Shown: positions 50,753-61,491, numbered from the stretch's first letter. The stretch is DNA of 64,000 nucleotides from Gp1-AA145 sp963757135 (GCA_963757135.1 CAVWQE010000005.1:248001-312000); one strand, 5' to 3'. Notes: generated from the letters alone by a model not told the origin. A program made the numbers and translations.

Positions 50753-52366
50753 ATGCAGAGCAACGTCCATGCCGTCGAGTTCGTCTTTCTGCTCCTGCTG
50801 CTTTTCGTCGTGATCTTCGGGATGATCTCGAAGAAGCTGAAGATACCGTACCCGATTGTTCTGGTGCTCGGTGGCTTGCTGTTGAGCTTCATCCCCGGGA
50901 TTCCGCGCATCAATCTGAATCCCGACGTAGTCTTTTTCGTGATTCTGCCGCCACTGCTTTACAGCGCGGCCTGGCTGACTTCGTGGCGGGACTTTTCTTA
51001 CAACCTGGTCAGCATCCTCTTACTCGCCTTCGGCTTGGTCACATTCACGGTGCTGGCCATGACCGCTTTGGGGCACTGGTTTCTTCCCGGCTTCGATTGG
51101 CGCGTGGGTCTGGTACTCGGTGCTGTGGTTGCGCCTACCGATGCGATCGCCGCGACGGCAATCGCCAAACGAATCGGATTGCCCAAGCGCGTGGTAGACA
51201 TTCTGGAAGGGGAAAGCCTGCTCAACGATGCCAGCGCCCTGCTCGCACTCGAATTCGGACTTGCACTGCTGGTCAGCGGGCAAAGGCCGACATTCACCTT
51301 CGGTTTGTTCCGGCTCAGTTATCTGATTGCGGTTGGCATTCTGATCGGACTGGCCATCGGCGAAATCGTTCACATGATCGAACATCGGATTGATGACGGT
51401 CCAATCGAAATCGCGCTCAGCATCCTGACTCCCTATGTTGCATATCTCACGGCCGACACGGTGCACGCTTCGGGCGTGCTAGCGGTAGTGGCTTGCGGGC
51501 TGTATCTCAGCCGCAAGAGCTCGCATTTTTTCTCGCCGGGCGTGCGGCTGCAAGCGTGGGCGGTCTGGGACTCGTTGACCTTCATCCTTAATGGATTGGT
51601 GTTTGTGATGATCGGGCTGCAACTACCTTATGTTCTCGATAATATTCGCGATCACAACCTGGGGACACTCATCGCGTACGCAGCCGGATTCAGCGCGTTT
51701 CTTATTCTTTTGCGGCTGATCTGGATGTTTCCCGGCACTTACGTCGCAAATCTGATTCGCAGGCGCATTCTTCATCAGAACGAGCCATTCCCAGGCGTAC
51801 GCCGGATATTCGTCGTCGGTTGGACAGGAATGCGAGGCGTGATCTCGCTGGCTGCAGCTATTGCACTGCCGCAAACCATTGCCGGCGGCGCTCCGTTCAT
51901 GCAACGCAACATGATTATCTTTCTCGCCTTCAGCGCCATCCTGGTTACGCTGGTGCTTCAGGGACTCACCTTGCCGCCTCTGATTCGAGCGCTGGGACTG
52001 GCTGGCGCTGCGGAATCGAATCCCGAAGAGCAAGATGCCAGACGCGCAATTCTGCAATCAGCGCTGAAATATCTGGACGGCAAACGTGAAGGGTCCAAGC
52101 CAGGGCTGATCGAAGTTTATGACGACATCGCACAACACTATCGCTCACGGCTGGCGAGCCTGAGTGAAGACGAGAGTCTCTCTACAGATGGGATTGGGGC
52201 CGAGTTTCACAAGCAATACGTTGAAGTTTCCCGCAAGCTGCTGCAGGTCGAGCGGCAGACCGCAGTGCGGCTGCGAAATGAACGCCGTATCAGCGACGAA
52301 CTGCTTCGAGAACTCGAGCATGAACTGGACCTCACGGAATCAAAATTTGCAGCCGTGCGGAGATAA
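50753..52366 (+). CDS. Na+/H+ antiporter, CPA1 family
   Basis: A 537-residue protein exchanging Na+ (or K+) for H+. About 12 hydrophobic segments with the CPA1 core: PTDAIAATAIAKRIG and ESLLNDASALLALEFG (the ND motif with the ion-binding Asp), and a long cytoplasmic tail with a coiled-coil-like end (residues about 410-537). Complete. Located alone, divergent from the DoxX gene. Confidence 0.9.
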   Translation: MQSNVHAVEFVFLLLLLFVVIFGMISKKLKIPYPIVLVLGGLLLSFIPGIPRINLNPDVVFFVILPPLLYSAAWLTSWRDFSYNLVSILLLAFGLVTFTVLAMTALGHWFLPGFDWRVGLVLGAVVAPTDAIAATAIAKRIGLPKRVVDILEGESLLNDASALLALEFGLALLVSGQRPTFTFGLFRLSYLIAVGILIGLAIGEIVHMIEHRIDDGPIEIALSILTPYVAYLTADTVHASGVLAVVACGLYLSRKSSHFFSPGVRLQAWAVWDSLTFILNGLVFVMIGLQLPYVLDNIRDHNLGTLIAYAAGFSAFLILLRLIWMFPGTYVANLIRRRILHQNEPFPGVRRIFVVGWTGMRGVISLAAAIALPQTIAGGAPFMQRNMIIFLAFSAILVTLVLQGLTLPPLIRALGLAGAAESNPEEQDARRAILQSALKYLDGKREGSKPGLIEVYDDIAQHYRSRLASLSEDESLSTDGIGAEFHKQYVEVSRKLLQVERQTAVRLRNERRISDELLRELEHELDLTESKFAAVRR

Positions 52367-52389
52367 AAGCTTCAACTGAGGCACGGGAT

Positions 52390-52535
52390 CCCCACAGTGA
52401 CCCTGTGGGACTGGAATTGTGCCCCATAGGGACAGGGCCATTGTGCATCCCTTTGTCGGACAGGAATGTCCGACCCATACAGACCGTGCCTCGTGCATCT
52501 CTTGTCGGACAAGAATGTCCGACCCACACGGACTG
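52390..52535. repeat. Tandem palindromic repeat cluster
   Basis: Two copies of a unit containing GTGCATC, TTGTCGGACA(G/A)GAATG and TGTCCGACCCA begin at 52443 and 52493, 50 bp apart. A diverged third copy (GTGGGACTGGAATTGTGCCC) precedes them. Each unit carries a hairpin (GTCGGACA with TGTCCGAC). No open frame. Confidence 0.7.
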
Positions 52536-52561
52536 TTCCTACTTCATAGCTGGTTTGGCGT

Positions 52562-53242
52562 TCAGCGATGCGCCGTGCTGCACGCAGCCTTATATTGTGA
52601 ATACGAGCCTGGGATAAATGTTACCGGGACAATCTCAGTCATATAAGGCCTGTTCGCGCCGTTCCCGTGATAAACGGTGCCATCGGGCTGGAAGGCTCGC
52701 GCAATACTGCTGTGATCGTCCATGACCAGGTTGGGATTCTGCCAATGGCCGCGAAATTCGAGACGCGGACTGGTGTCGTTAATGAAGTTGGCGTTCCACG
52801 GCCAATAGTTCATGTAGAGGTGAATGGCCTCGCCGTCGGTCGAGAGGTTCAGATGCTTCCTCATACCGCCGCCCATACGCAGGCGAATATTCTCGCCCCG
52901 CGGAGTGCAGACGTATGCAGTGCCGGTAAGGTTTGTCTCCAGATACATCTTGCTTCCACGCGAGGTCGGTTCGATCTGAATGTAGAAGAGGTAATCGCCG
53001 CTTTTCGCGTGCGCTCTTCCCCATCCCGCCCAGTACGGAAGAATGTGAAAGTTGCCGCCGAGGTAAAAGGCCCAGGGAGCGAAGATGCCGATGACAGCGA
53101 TCACCAGTATCCCGCCCAGGACGAGGATTACGATCAACTGCCAGACCAGCGAGCCGAGGCAGCCGAAGCAGCCGCGTCGCGGCCGCGCAGGAACCGGGGT
53201 GATTGAAGAGGCAGGGCGGACATCGCGTAGTCCAAAGCGCAC
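52562..53242 (-). CDS. Single-pass membrane protein of unknown function
   Basis: A 226-residue protein: a short cytoplasmic part with basic and Cys residues (PARPRRGCFGCLGSL), one membrane helix (residues about 33-55), then an outside domain with alternating strands (DYLFYIQIEP, SKMYLETNL, YVCTPRGENIRLRMG). No family recognised. Convergent with the antiporter across the repeat cluster. Confidence 0.6.
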   Translation of the reverse strand: MRFGLRDVRPASSITPVPARPRRGCFGCLGSLVWQLIVILVLGGILVIAVIGIFAPWAFYLGGNFHILPYWAGWGRAHAKSGDYLFYIQIEPTSRGSKMYLETNLTGTAYVCTPRGENIRLRMGGGMRKHLNLSTDGEAIHLYMNYWPWNANFINDTSPRLEFRGHWQNPNLVMDDHSSIARAFQPDGTVYHGNGANRPYMTEIVPVTFIPGSYSQYKAACSTAHR

Positions 53243-53524
53243 GCCGGGAATTGTAAATCTTCCGGATAGTGGAGGTTGGCGGTAGTGACCTTCGTGCTAA
53301 CCCCAACACCTCCGCAGTTATATTCCTGCTATACTGTTTTTGACGCTTTGCACGGTTTGCTCGTCACGCGGTGGTTCCTCTTTCCTTCTTTGGGCCAAGA
53401 TTCATCTCCGCATTTCCTGCCCGCCGTTTACTTTTAGCGTAAATCACAACGTGAGCGGCCAGAGCTGATCAGCACGTGTATCTGTGTGTTTGACGAACCA
53501 GCCTCTCCAGAAAGAAACAATCGC

Positions 53525-54721
<1,197 letters not shown>

Positions 54722-54732
54722 ATTCGCATGTA

Positions 54733-54770
54733 CTTCTGGCTGCGCCATCGCCAAGACGCGCAGCCGGAAG
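54733..54770 (+). terminator. Hairpin after the helicase gene
   Basis: CTTCTGGCTGCGC (54733-54745) pairs with GCGCAGCCGGAAG (54758-54770) with one mismatch. There is no T-run, so termination is uncertain. Confidence 0.5.
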
Positions 54771-54907
54771 ACACACCTTGACCCGTCGCAAGCATATCCA
54801 TATCAATGACCTGGCGTGCGTATACCACGCTGGCGGGAGCAGCCTGGAAAGCAACTAAGACCCGGCTTCCAACGGCAGCAGCCTTTCTGCCATCCAAATA
54901 TTGAGCT

Positions 54908-55996
54908 ATGCTTGAAACCATGTATGTCCGCTGCACGCATTGCGGATACGATAACAGCCCGGAGTATCGTTTCTGCGGGATGTGCGGAGCTTCGCTCGCG
55001 CATCCTCCGGTCGCAACCACCACCGCTGCTGCCACTACGGCTGCCAAAGAACCGGCGAAGCTTGAGAGTGCCGCTGTCTTGCCGGTCGCAGCAAGGAACG
55101 AGAACGGCAGCAGCGAAACTGTCCACGGGCCTTCTTTCCTCGGGCTGGCGCAAGATCCGAACACAGAATTTCACTACCTTTACGAGGACGAACCACCGCG
55201 CAGCTACGCCGGTTTTGTGTTCGGACTAATTCTGTTAATCGGCATAGGGGGATTTGGGTATTGGCAGTGGAAGCACAATGGGTTCCCATTTAATCGGCTG
55301 AACGCGGAGAACAAGCCTGCGGAAACGGCTTCTCCTTCAGAAGTGGCACCTGCCCAGACGCAGGATCAGCAGACAAAAATCGACAAGCCAATGACCGGTG
55401 CCGGGGATGTACTGCCGACTGCACCTGATCAGAACGCAAAACCGGCCGATGCCGGAAAGAACCCCGAGGTCGCGCCGCAGGGCGGTCAGAATGCCGCGCC
55501 GGAAGGTAGCGCGGCCAAGACCACGGAGCAAAACGCCACGGCAGACAAAACGCAGGAAACGACGGAAGAAGCAAAGCCGACGCCTCCGGCTGATATTCCG
55601 GAGAAAACGGCCAAGGCTCACAATCGCACGCCTGCGCCGAAGACGAAGGCACCCGCGCCAGCCCCTGCGGCGGCTGCTCCGGCTTCACCTGACGCTGATC
55701 TTGAGCTGGCGGGCGAGCGCTATCTGTACGGTAACGGCCTGCCGCAGAACTGCACCCGGGCAGAGTCGAACCTGCGCACCGCGGCAACCCACGGGAATTC
55801 AAAAGCGCAAACGGTTCTCGGCACAATGTACGCGACTGGCCATTGCGTAGGCCGCGATTTACCGACCGCATATCGGTGGTTCGCGCGCGCCCTGCATCAG
55901 GAGCCGCAGAATTCGCGGATCTCGGCCGATCTGCAGGTTCTATGGCGGCAGATGACCCCGCAGGAAAAGCAACTGGCGACGAACAGCGGGCAGTAG
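54908..55996 (+). CDS. Zinc-ribbon, single-pass protein with Sel1-like repeats
   Basis: A 362-residue protein. N-terminal zinc ribbon (CTHCG then CGMCG), a cytoplasmic Ala/Thr-rich linker, a membrane helix (GFVFGLILLIGIGGFGYWQW, residues about 100-120), a long Pro/Ala/Lys-rich region and C-terminal Sel1/TPR-like repeats (LELAGERYLYGNGLP, VLGTMYATGHCV). Probably a scaffold at the membrane. Partners unknown. Confidence 0.75.
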   Translation: MLETMYVRCTHCGYDNSPEYRFCGMCGASLAHPPVATTTAAATTAAKEPAKLESAAVLPVAARNENGSSETVHGPSFLGLAQDPNTEFHYLYEDEPPRSYAGFVFGLILLIGIGGFGYWQWKHNGFPFNRLNAENKPAETASPSEVAPAQTQDQQTKIDKPMTGAGDVLPTAPDQNAKPADAGKNPEVAPQGGQNAAPEGSAAKTTEQNATADKTQETTEEAKPTPPADIPEKTAKAHNRTPAPKTKAPAPAPAAAAPASPDADLELAGERYLYGNGLPQNCTRAESNLRTAATHGNSKAQTVLGTMYATGHCVGRDLPTAYRWFARALHQEPQNSRISADLQVLWRQMTPQEKQLATNSGQ

Positions 55997-56209
55997 ATCC
56001 TTACGAGCATGGGCGAGGGCGCCCGTCCTCCAAGAACCAGAATCGTGAAAACCTCAGAAGACGCGGAGAAAACGGAGAAATCAAGAACTAATTCTCATTA
56101 TTCTCTGCGATCTCAGCGTGCTCGACGGTTAAAGAATTTTGCTTTCGCCTGCGCTTCATCGAGAGCCAAATCCAAAATCACACCTTGCCCTGATTATCTT
56201 AATTTCAGA

Positions 56210-56830
56210 ATGCTTTCGCGTTCCTTTTTCCTGCCCATGGTGTTGTTGTCGGCGTGCTTGTTCACTTCCGCCGACCAATCAGCGAACAAGCCTGGTGCGG
56301 CGGACTCCTCCACCCACGCTGCCCGCAGAATCACTGTTCTCGGCGTATCCAATTTCGGCGAAGTGAATTCACACCTCTATCGTGGCGGACAGCCGAAAGG
56401 CACCGGATATGCGAACCTTAAAAAGATAGGCGTCGATATCGTCGTGGATCTGCGTTTGAGCGGCAAGGGCACAGAAAAACAAAACGTGACCAGAGCAGGC
56501 ATGCGGTATGTCGCGATTCCCTGGCATTGCTTCTTTCCGAAGGACAAAGTGTTTGCAGAATTCCTGGAAGTGCTGCGAGAGAATCGCGACAAGAAAATTT
56601 TTGTGCATTGCCGCTATGGAGACGACCGCACCGGCATGGCGATTGCCGCTTATCGTATGGCGGTTGAAGGCTGGACTCCCGAGGAAGCGAAAAAGGAGAT
56701 GGAAAAATTCGGCTTCCATCATCTGGTTTGCCCGCGCCTGGGCCCATATGAAAAGGATTTCCCCGATCACTTGCGAAAGGGCGCCGCTTTCAAAGAATGG
56801 CGCGATAGTCAGCCCGTGCCTTCCCATTAA
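56210..56830 (+). CDS. Secreted dual-specificity/tyrosine phosphatase-like protein
   Basis: A 206-residue protein with a signal peptide (residues about 1-21, LVLLSACLFTSA-like) and a cysteine-phosphatase domain. The P-loop is HCRYGDDRTG (C-x5-R), and the general-acid region precedes it. The longer frame upstream runs through repeats and is rejected, with start ATG 56210. Phosphatase activity is predicted; extracytoplasmic substrates are unusual for this fold and unknown. Confidence 0.8.
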   Translation: MLSRSFFLPMVLLSACLFTSADQSANKPGAADSSTHAARRITVLGVSNFGEVNSHLYRGGQPKGTGYANLKKIGVDIVVDLRLSGKGTEKQNVTRAGMRYVAIPWHCFFPKDKVFAEFLEVLRENRDKKIFVHCRYGDDRTGMAIAAYRMAVEGWTPEEAKKEMEKFGFHHLVCPRLGPYEKDFPDHLRKGAAFKEWRDSQPVPSH

Positions 56831-56944
56831 GACCGAGCGTCGAATGCACTGGCGTGTTTAATTCCTGACTCTCCTACAATATTCAGACTTCTCAATCGTC
56901 TTCATGGGCAGATGAAGGCGCTGGCCATAGTCGTCGAGAAAGAC

Positions 56945-57499
56945 ATGGTTCACGAACAAGACCGGCATATCTCCGAAGCGGTCGAGCGAGAGCGCTTGCG
57001 GCTGCGTAACTTCATCCGGCGGCGAGTGTCGGATCCCGGCGATGTCGAAGACATTTTGCAAGACGTGTTTTTCGAGTTCGTCGAAACGTATCGCTTGATG
57101 AAACCGGTAGAGCAAGCGGGGGCGTGGCTGTTTCGAGTCGCACGAAACCGGATCATCGACCGCTTCCGGAAGAAAAACCCTGAGCTTCTCGACGATTTAG
57201 CTGCGACTTCCGGCGACGGCGAGATGCTCTCGATCGAAGAATTGCTTCCCTCTCCGGATGCGGGCCCGGAAGCAGCATACGCTCGCGGCGTGCTGATCGA
57301 TGAACTTGAGGCCGCGCTGGAAGAATTACCGCTAGAACAGCGCGAGGTATTCATCGCGCACGAAATCGAAGGACGAAGTTTTAAGCAACTGGCGGCAGAA
57401 ACCGGAGTGGGCGTTAATACTCTACTCTCGCGGAAACGGTACGCAGTGCTGCATTTGCGCGATCGGCTGCGAACGGCATACGAAGATTTCATGGGGTAA
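56945..57499 (+). CDS. ECF-type RNA polymerase sigma factor
   Basis: A 184-residue sigma factor. Region 2 (DPGDVEDILQDVFFEFVETY and WLFRVARNRIIDRFR) and region 4 (LEALEELPLEQREVFIAHEIEGRSFKQLA-like helix-turn-helix, VGVNTLLSRKRYAVLHLR) are complete. The start could also be ATG 56912 (11 residues longer). The next gene, 12 bp downstream, is a small membrane protein that may control it. Confidence 0.9.
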   Translation: MVHEQDRHISEAVERERLRLRNFIRRRVSDPGDVEDILQDVFFEFVETYRLMKPVEQAGAWLFRVARNRIIDRFRKKNPELLDDLAATSGDGEMLSIEELLPSPDAGPEAAYARGVLIDELEAALEELPLEQREVFIAHEIEGRSFKQLAAETGVGVNTLLSRKRYAVLHLRDRLRTAYEDFMG

Positions 57500-57511
57500 A
57501 AGGAGAAGAAT

Positions 57512-57868
57512 ATGGCATCACGATGGGTGCAGAAAATGGTGAAAGGGTTCATCTTCGCAATTGTTTTTCTTGGCATCTTCGCGGCGGGATTCGGGGCAGC
57601 GGTGCTGCATCTGTGGAACTGGCTGATGCCGGGGCTGTTTGGCCTGCACACGATCACCTACTGGCAGGCGCTGGGACTGCTCGGACTGAGTTGGCTGCTG
57701 TTTCAAGGTCCACGGGGATGGATCGGTGGGCACGGGTACCGCCGCCATCGCATGCACGAGCGCTGGCAGCACATGACGCCTGAAGAGCGCGAGAAATTTC
57801 GCGCGGGAATGCGGGGGCGGTGCGGATCGTTCCGCGAGCAGGCTCCGACTCCCGAGGCGAAAGGCTGA
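57512..57868 (+). CDS. Small membrane protein, possible ECF partner
   Basis: A 118-residue protein with two hydrophobic helices (FIFAIVFLGIFAAGFGAAV and ALGLLGLSWLLF), a His/Arg-rich loop (GHGYRRHRMHERW) and a MTPEEREKFRAGMRGRCG segment. AAAGGAG site. Close spacing to the sigma factor suggests an operon and perhaps an anti-sigma or effector role, but it lacks the usual ZAS motif. Confidence 0.65.
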   Translation: MASRWVQKMVKGFIFAIVFLGIFAAGFGAAVLHLWNWLMPGLFGLHTITYWQALGLLGLSWLLFQGPRGWIGGHGYRRHRMHERWQHMTPEEREKFRAGMRGRCGSFREQAPTPEAKG

Positions 57869-57955
57869 ACCGATTTCCCGCTTGCTCAGAGCAAGCGTTC
57901 CAAGTCTCGAGTATGTCCGATACAGCAGCATCGCTGATCGAGATGCCGGTGGCCT

Positions 57956-58207
57956 TCACCGGCGCCGTGTCCGTTCGCGAAGTGCCGCGACCAAACCCTT
58001 CTTGCGAATCTCAGTGATCGGAATTTCGATCTTGGAGCCTTTAACAGCGGCGAGGAGTTCCTGTTCAAGAGTGCCGAGGCGGCGCTCTTTGTCCTGACGA
58101 ATCAATTCGCGGACATATTCGCTGGGCGTGCCCCAATCACCCGAGGCGACCTGTCCCTCGACGTACTCCTTCAGTGCTTCGGGCAGGGAGATGTTCAAAG
58201 AGGTCAT
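57956..58207 (-). CDS. ParD-like antitoxin, without adjacent toxin
   Basis: An 83-residue antitoxin with a ribbon-helix-helix start (SLNISLPEALKEYVEGQVA and PSEYVRELIRQD). The longer frame has an additional N-terminus that looks non-coding; ATG 58207 is the family start. A ParE toxin would normally follow on the same strand, but nothing suitable lies between here and 57868. Orphan or relic. Confidence 0.75.
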   Translation of the reverse strand: MTSLNISLPEALKEYVEGQVASGDWGTPSEYVRELIRQDKERRLGTLEQELLAAVKGSKIEIPITEIRKKGLVAALRERTRRR

Positions 58208-58301
58208 CGGCATAGCTTCATAATATGACAATTTATGACGGCGACTCAAGTTGCCGCCTTCGCTTCGCAGCCCGAAACGTACGCTCAGGGCAGGCTCTGG
58301 G

Positions 58302-58580
58302 CTATTTATTTTCCGCGCCTTCGGCGCTGGGGTGTGGAGTTCGTTTCTTCGCTGGCAACACCACAGTCACAATTATGAGGACGGATGCTGCGACCAGCAC
58401 TCTTGTAACAAGATTGAAAGTATTGTGAAAGGGCAAGTAACGGATTACGTGCTCAGAGGCATAGAGGTTGAGCCCTGAATAGACGAAAAAAATCAGGCTC
58501 AGCAGCGCTTCAAAGGGCTGACGCCAGTCTCGAAGTCTTCGCCCAGGTAACATCGACTCCCAAGATGGCAACGCAAACAC
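58302..58580 (-). CDS. Small two-helix membrane protein
   Basis: A 92-residue hypothetical protein with two hydrophobic stretches (LLSLIFFVYSGLNLYA and VLVAASVLIIVTVVL). The C-terminus (PSAEGAENK) is encoded by a dispersed repeat. Start GTG at 58580 or ATG at 58553. Directly follows the Sel1 protein gene, so possibly same operon. Function unknown. Confidence 0.5.
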   Translation of the reverse strand: MFALPSWESMLPGRRLRDWRQPFEALLSLIFFVYSGLNLYASEHVIRYLPFHNTFNLVTRVLVAASVLIIVTVVLPAKKRTPHPSAEGAENK

Positions 58581-59251
58581 TACTCCTGAAAAAACGCGAT
58601 AAACGCCAACCCAACTTCTAGGTATCGCGTCCTCGGAGCTGGCCGGAACGATTTCAGATACCGTAGGGCACTCGGTTCACCTTGAGCAGCAGCCATCCGG
58701 TACCAGCGAATAGACCCAAAGCTATCCCTTTCCACGCCGAGACCGTAGGCATACATATAACCGAGAGTCGCTTGGGACACGGCGTCGCCCTGGTCCGCGG
58801 CCTTTTGATACCAAGCCGCGGCTTCGGTGTAGTCTTTCGGGACTCCGCGACCGTTGGAGTACATCCATCCGAGAGATTGTTGAGCCACAGGATAGCCCTG
58901 CTCGGCGGCTTTGCGGTACCAACCGAGTGCCTGCGCATCATCCTGGTGGGCACCTTCACCGTAGAAGTACATGTAGCCAAGATTGGTTTCGGCATGAGTA
59001 TCACCCTGATCGGCGGACTTTCGGAACCACCGGAGCGCTTCACCTAGATCTTTGGGCACTCCTTTTCCATGGTGGTACCGATCGCCAAGTTTGTCTTGAG
59101 CGACCGCGTCCCCGCGCTCGGCAAGTACGCGCAGTTCGGACAGCTGGCCCAATTCAGCGAGCTTGTTTCTGTGTGCCCGCCACGCGAACAACCCGCCGAA
59201 GACGATGGCAGTGCACGCTACGAATGCACTAGCCCTCCACCACCATTTCAT
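58580..59251 (-). CDS. Membrane-anchored Sel1-repeat protein
   Basis: A 223-residue protein. One N-terminal membrane segment (ASAFVACTAIVFGGLFAW), then about four Sel1 repeats of 36 residues, each with an AEQG or ADQG A and LGxMYxxGxGVxxD pattern (residues about 45-190). Sel1 repeats mediate protein contacts, often in envelope or signalling scaffolds. ATG 59251 gives the anchored form; upstream frame rejected. Confidence 0.85.
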   Translation of the reverse strand: MKWWWRASAFVACTAIVFGGLFAWRAHRNKLAELGQLSELRVLAERGDAVAQDKLGDRYHHGKGVPKDLGEALRWFRKSADQGDTHAETNLGYMYFYGEGAHQDDAQALGWYRKAAEQGYPVAQQSLGWMYSNGRGVPKDYTEAAAWYQKAADQGDAVSQATLGYMYAYGLGVERDSFGSIRWYRMAAAQGEPSALRYLKSFRPAPRTRYLEVGLAFIAFFQE

Positions 59252-59353
59252 GAGGCGAAATCGTAACACGAAGAGGTTCGCTGGGGTTCGATTTTTGGGC
59301 GGATTGATTCCTCGAATTCGGCTCCCAGCCCGCAACGCGGGCGGCATTTGTTA

Positions 59354-59516
59354 GCCCACCGCGTAAGCGATGGGCGGGCGCGGAGAATGACCGAGTCCCG
59401 TGGGGACGGCCGCCCGGTTGCATTCGTATGCCGCCCCTACGGGACTCGGCCGAGTTTTGAATGCATACCCAGGACTCACGTCCTGGGCTAACTATGTTCC
59501 GCGCCTACGGCGCTGG
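59354..59516. repeat. Cluster of palindromic repeats downstream of acs
   Basis: Four inverted units in 160 bp: GCCCACCGCGTAAGCGATGGGC (59354-59375 span), CCGAGTCCCGT with ACGGGACTCGG (59391-59401 and 59439-59449), CCCAGGAC-TCAC-GTCCTGGG (59468-59487), and GCGCC-TAC-GGCGC (59501-59513). The last one ends next to the acs stop. A second copy of the unit beginning CTGGGCTA is at 58297-58330. Confidence 0.7.
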
Positions 59517-59517
59517 T

Positions 59518-61491
59518 TTACGCCTCCTCCTGCTCCTTCAGCTTCGCGATCACGCTGAAGTCTTCGAGGGTGGTCATGTCGCCTTTGACTTCACCGTTGG
59601 TGGCGAGTTCGCGCAGGAGGCGGCGCATGATTTTTCCGCTGCGAGTTTTTGGCAAAGAATCGGTGAAGCGGATGTCGTCGGGCTTGGCCAGCGATCCGAT
59701 TTCTTTCGCCACCCACTTGCGTAGTTCTTCTTTTAGGTCTGGCGTCGGTATGCGACCGCCTTGGAGCGTTACAAATGCAGAGATCGCCTGGCCTTTGACT
59801 TCGTCAGGTCGAGCAACTACGGCAGCCTCAGCAACATATTCGTGCGCGACCAGCGCCGACTCCACTTCCATCGTGCTCAAGCGATGACCGGAAACGTTGA
59901 TCACATCGTCCACGCGGCCCATCACCCAGAAGTAGCCATCTTTGTCTTTGCGGGCGCCGTCGCCAGTAAAGTAGTTGGGCGGAATCTGCGACCAGTATTG
60001 CTTCACATAGCGGTCGGGATCGCCATAGATGGTGCGTAGCATTCCCGGCCAAGGCTGCTTCAGCACAAGAAATCCACCGGAGCCATCGGGTACGGCATTG
60101 CCGTCCATGTCCACGATTTCGGGAACGACGCCGGGGAATGGCTTGGTCGCCGAGCCGGGTTTGGTCGCGATCGCGCCGGGAATCGGCGAGATCATAATGT
60201 GTCCAGTCTCAGTCTGCCACCATGTATCGACAATCGGGCAATGATTGTGACCGATGGTTTCGCGGTACCACATCCAGGCTTCAGGGTTGATCGGTTCACC
60301 GACGGTGCCGAGCAAGCGCAGGCTGTCCAGTTTGTGTTTCTTCGGCCACTGGTCGCCCCAGCGGATGAAGGTGCGGATTGCAGTCGGCGCGGTATAGAAG
60401 ATGCTGACTTTGTGGCGATCGATGATCCGCCAGAAGCGGTCCGGCTCAGGAAAATTGGGCGCGCCTTCATACATCACGCTGGTAGCGCCATTTTGCAGGG
60501 GACCATACACGATGTAGCTGTGCCCGGTGACCCAGCCGATGTCGGCGGTGCACCAGTAAATATCGTCGTCGCGTAGATCAAAGACCCACTTGGTAGTGAT
60601 GTAGGTGCCGACGGAATACCCGGCGGTAGTGTGCACAACACCCTTCGGCTTTCCGGTGGTGCCCGAGGTGTAAAGGATATAGAGCGGATGTTCGGCGTCG
60701 AGTGGTTCAGCGGGACAATTGTCGGAAGCATTCGCCATAACGTCGTGCCACCAGTGATCGCGACCGGATTGCATGTTGATCGGAGTTCCGGTGCGCTTGT
60801 ACACGACGACGTTCTTCACCGAAGGGCAGGACTTCAGCGCCTCTTCGACTGCGGGAAACAGTTTCACTTCGGTGCCGCGACGATTAGCTCCGTCTTGCGT
60901 GATGACTGCGGTGGCTTGCGAATCGTGGATGCGGTCGATAAGTGCATTGGCGGCGAATCCGCCGAAAATCACCGTGTGCGGCGCGCCGATGCGAGCGCAG
61001 GCCAGCATGGCGATTGGCAACTCCGGCGTCATGCCCATATAAATCGCTACCCGGTCGCCTTTGTGAACGCCTAGCGACTTCAGAACGTTGGCGAATTTCT
61101 GCACTTCGCGATGCAGGTCGGCATAAGTCAGGGTGCGTAGGTCGCCGGACTCGCTCTCCCAGATGATTGCAGGCTTGTCTCTGCGTGAGGTCTGAACGTG
61201 ACGGTCGAGGCAGTTGTACGAAAGATTGATCTGGCCGCCGACGAACCACTTGGCCCAGGGATGGTTCCACTCAAGCACCTTGTCCCACTTCTTGAACCAG
61301 TGCAACTCTTCGGCAATGCCGGCCCAGAATTTTTCTGGATGCTCGACGGATTCGCGATAAACGCGTTCGTAGTCTTCAAGGCTTTTGAGATGTGCGCCAC
61401 GACGAAACTCCTCGGGCGGCTCGAACTTGCGCAGCTCTTGCAGCGTGGAATCAATGTTGGGCGAAGCTGGTATGGTCGCTTTGTCTGCCAT
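59518..61491 (-). CDS. acs: Acetyl-CoA synthetase
   Basis: A 657-residue AMP-forming acid-CoA ligase converting acetate, ATP and CoA to acetyl-CoA. Motifs: YTSGTTGKPKGVVH (P-loop), WWQTETGH, MGRVDDVINVSGHRLST, and the acetylation-site Lys in PKTRSGKIMRR. The length and motif order match Acs. Isolated; directly followed by palindromic repeats. Confidence 0.97.
   Translation of the reverse strand: MADKATIPASPNIDSTLQELRKFEPPEEFRRGAHLKSLEDYERVYRESVEHPEKFWAGIAEELHWFKKWDKVLEWNHPWAKWFVGGQINLSYNCLDRHVQTSRRDKPAIIWESESGDLRTLTYADLHREVQKFANVLKSLGVHKGDRVAIYMGMTPELPIAMLACARIGAPHTVIFGGFAANALIDRIHDSQATAVITQDGANRRGTEVKLFPAVEEALKSCPSVKNVVVYKRTGTPINMQSGRDHWWHDVMANASDNCPAEPLDAEHPLYILYTSGTTGKPKGVVHTTAGYSVGTYITTKWVFDLRDDDIYWCTADIGWVTGHSYIVYGPLQNGATSVMYEGAPNFPEPDRFWRIIDRHKVSIFYTAPTAIRTFIRWGDQWPKKHKLDSLRLLGTVGEPINPEAWMWYRETIGHNHCPIVDTWWQTETGHIMISPIPGAIATKPGSATKPFPGVVPEIVDMDGNAVPDGSGGFLVLKQPWPGMLRTIYGDPDRYVKQYWSQIPPNYFTGDGARKDKDGYFWVMGRVDDVINVSGHRLSTMEVESALVAHEYVAEAAVVARPDEVKGQAISAFVTLQGGRIPTPDLKEELRKWVAKEIGSLAKPDDIRFTDSLPKTRSGKIMRRLLRELATNGEVKGDMTTLEDFSVIAKLKEQEEA

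Noticed and set aside
50638..50913. N-terminal extension of the DoxX gene
   Set aside because: Runs antisense to the start of the antiporter gene and does not resemble the family.
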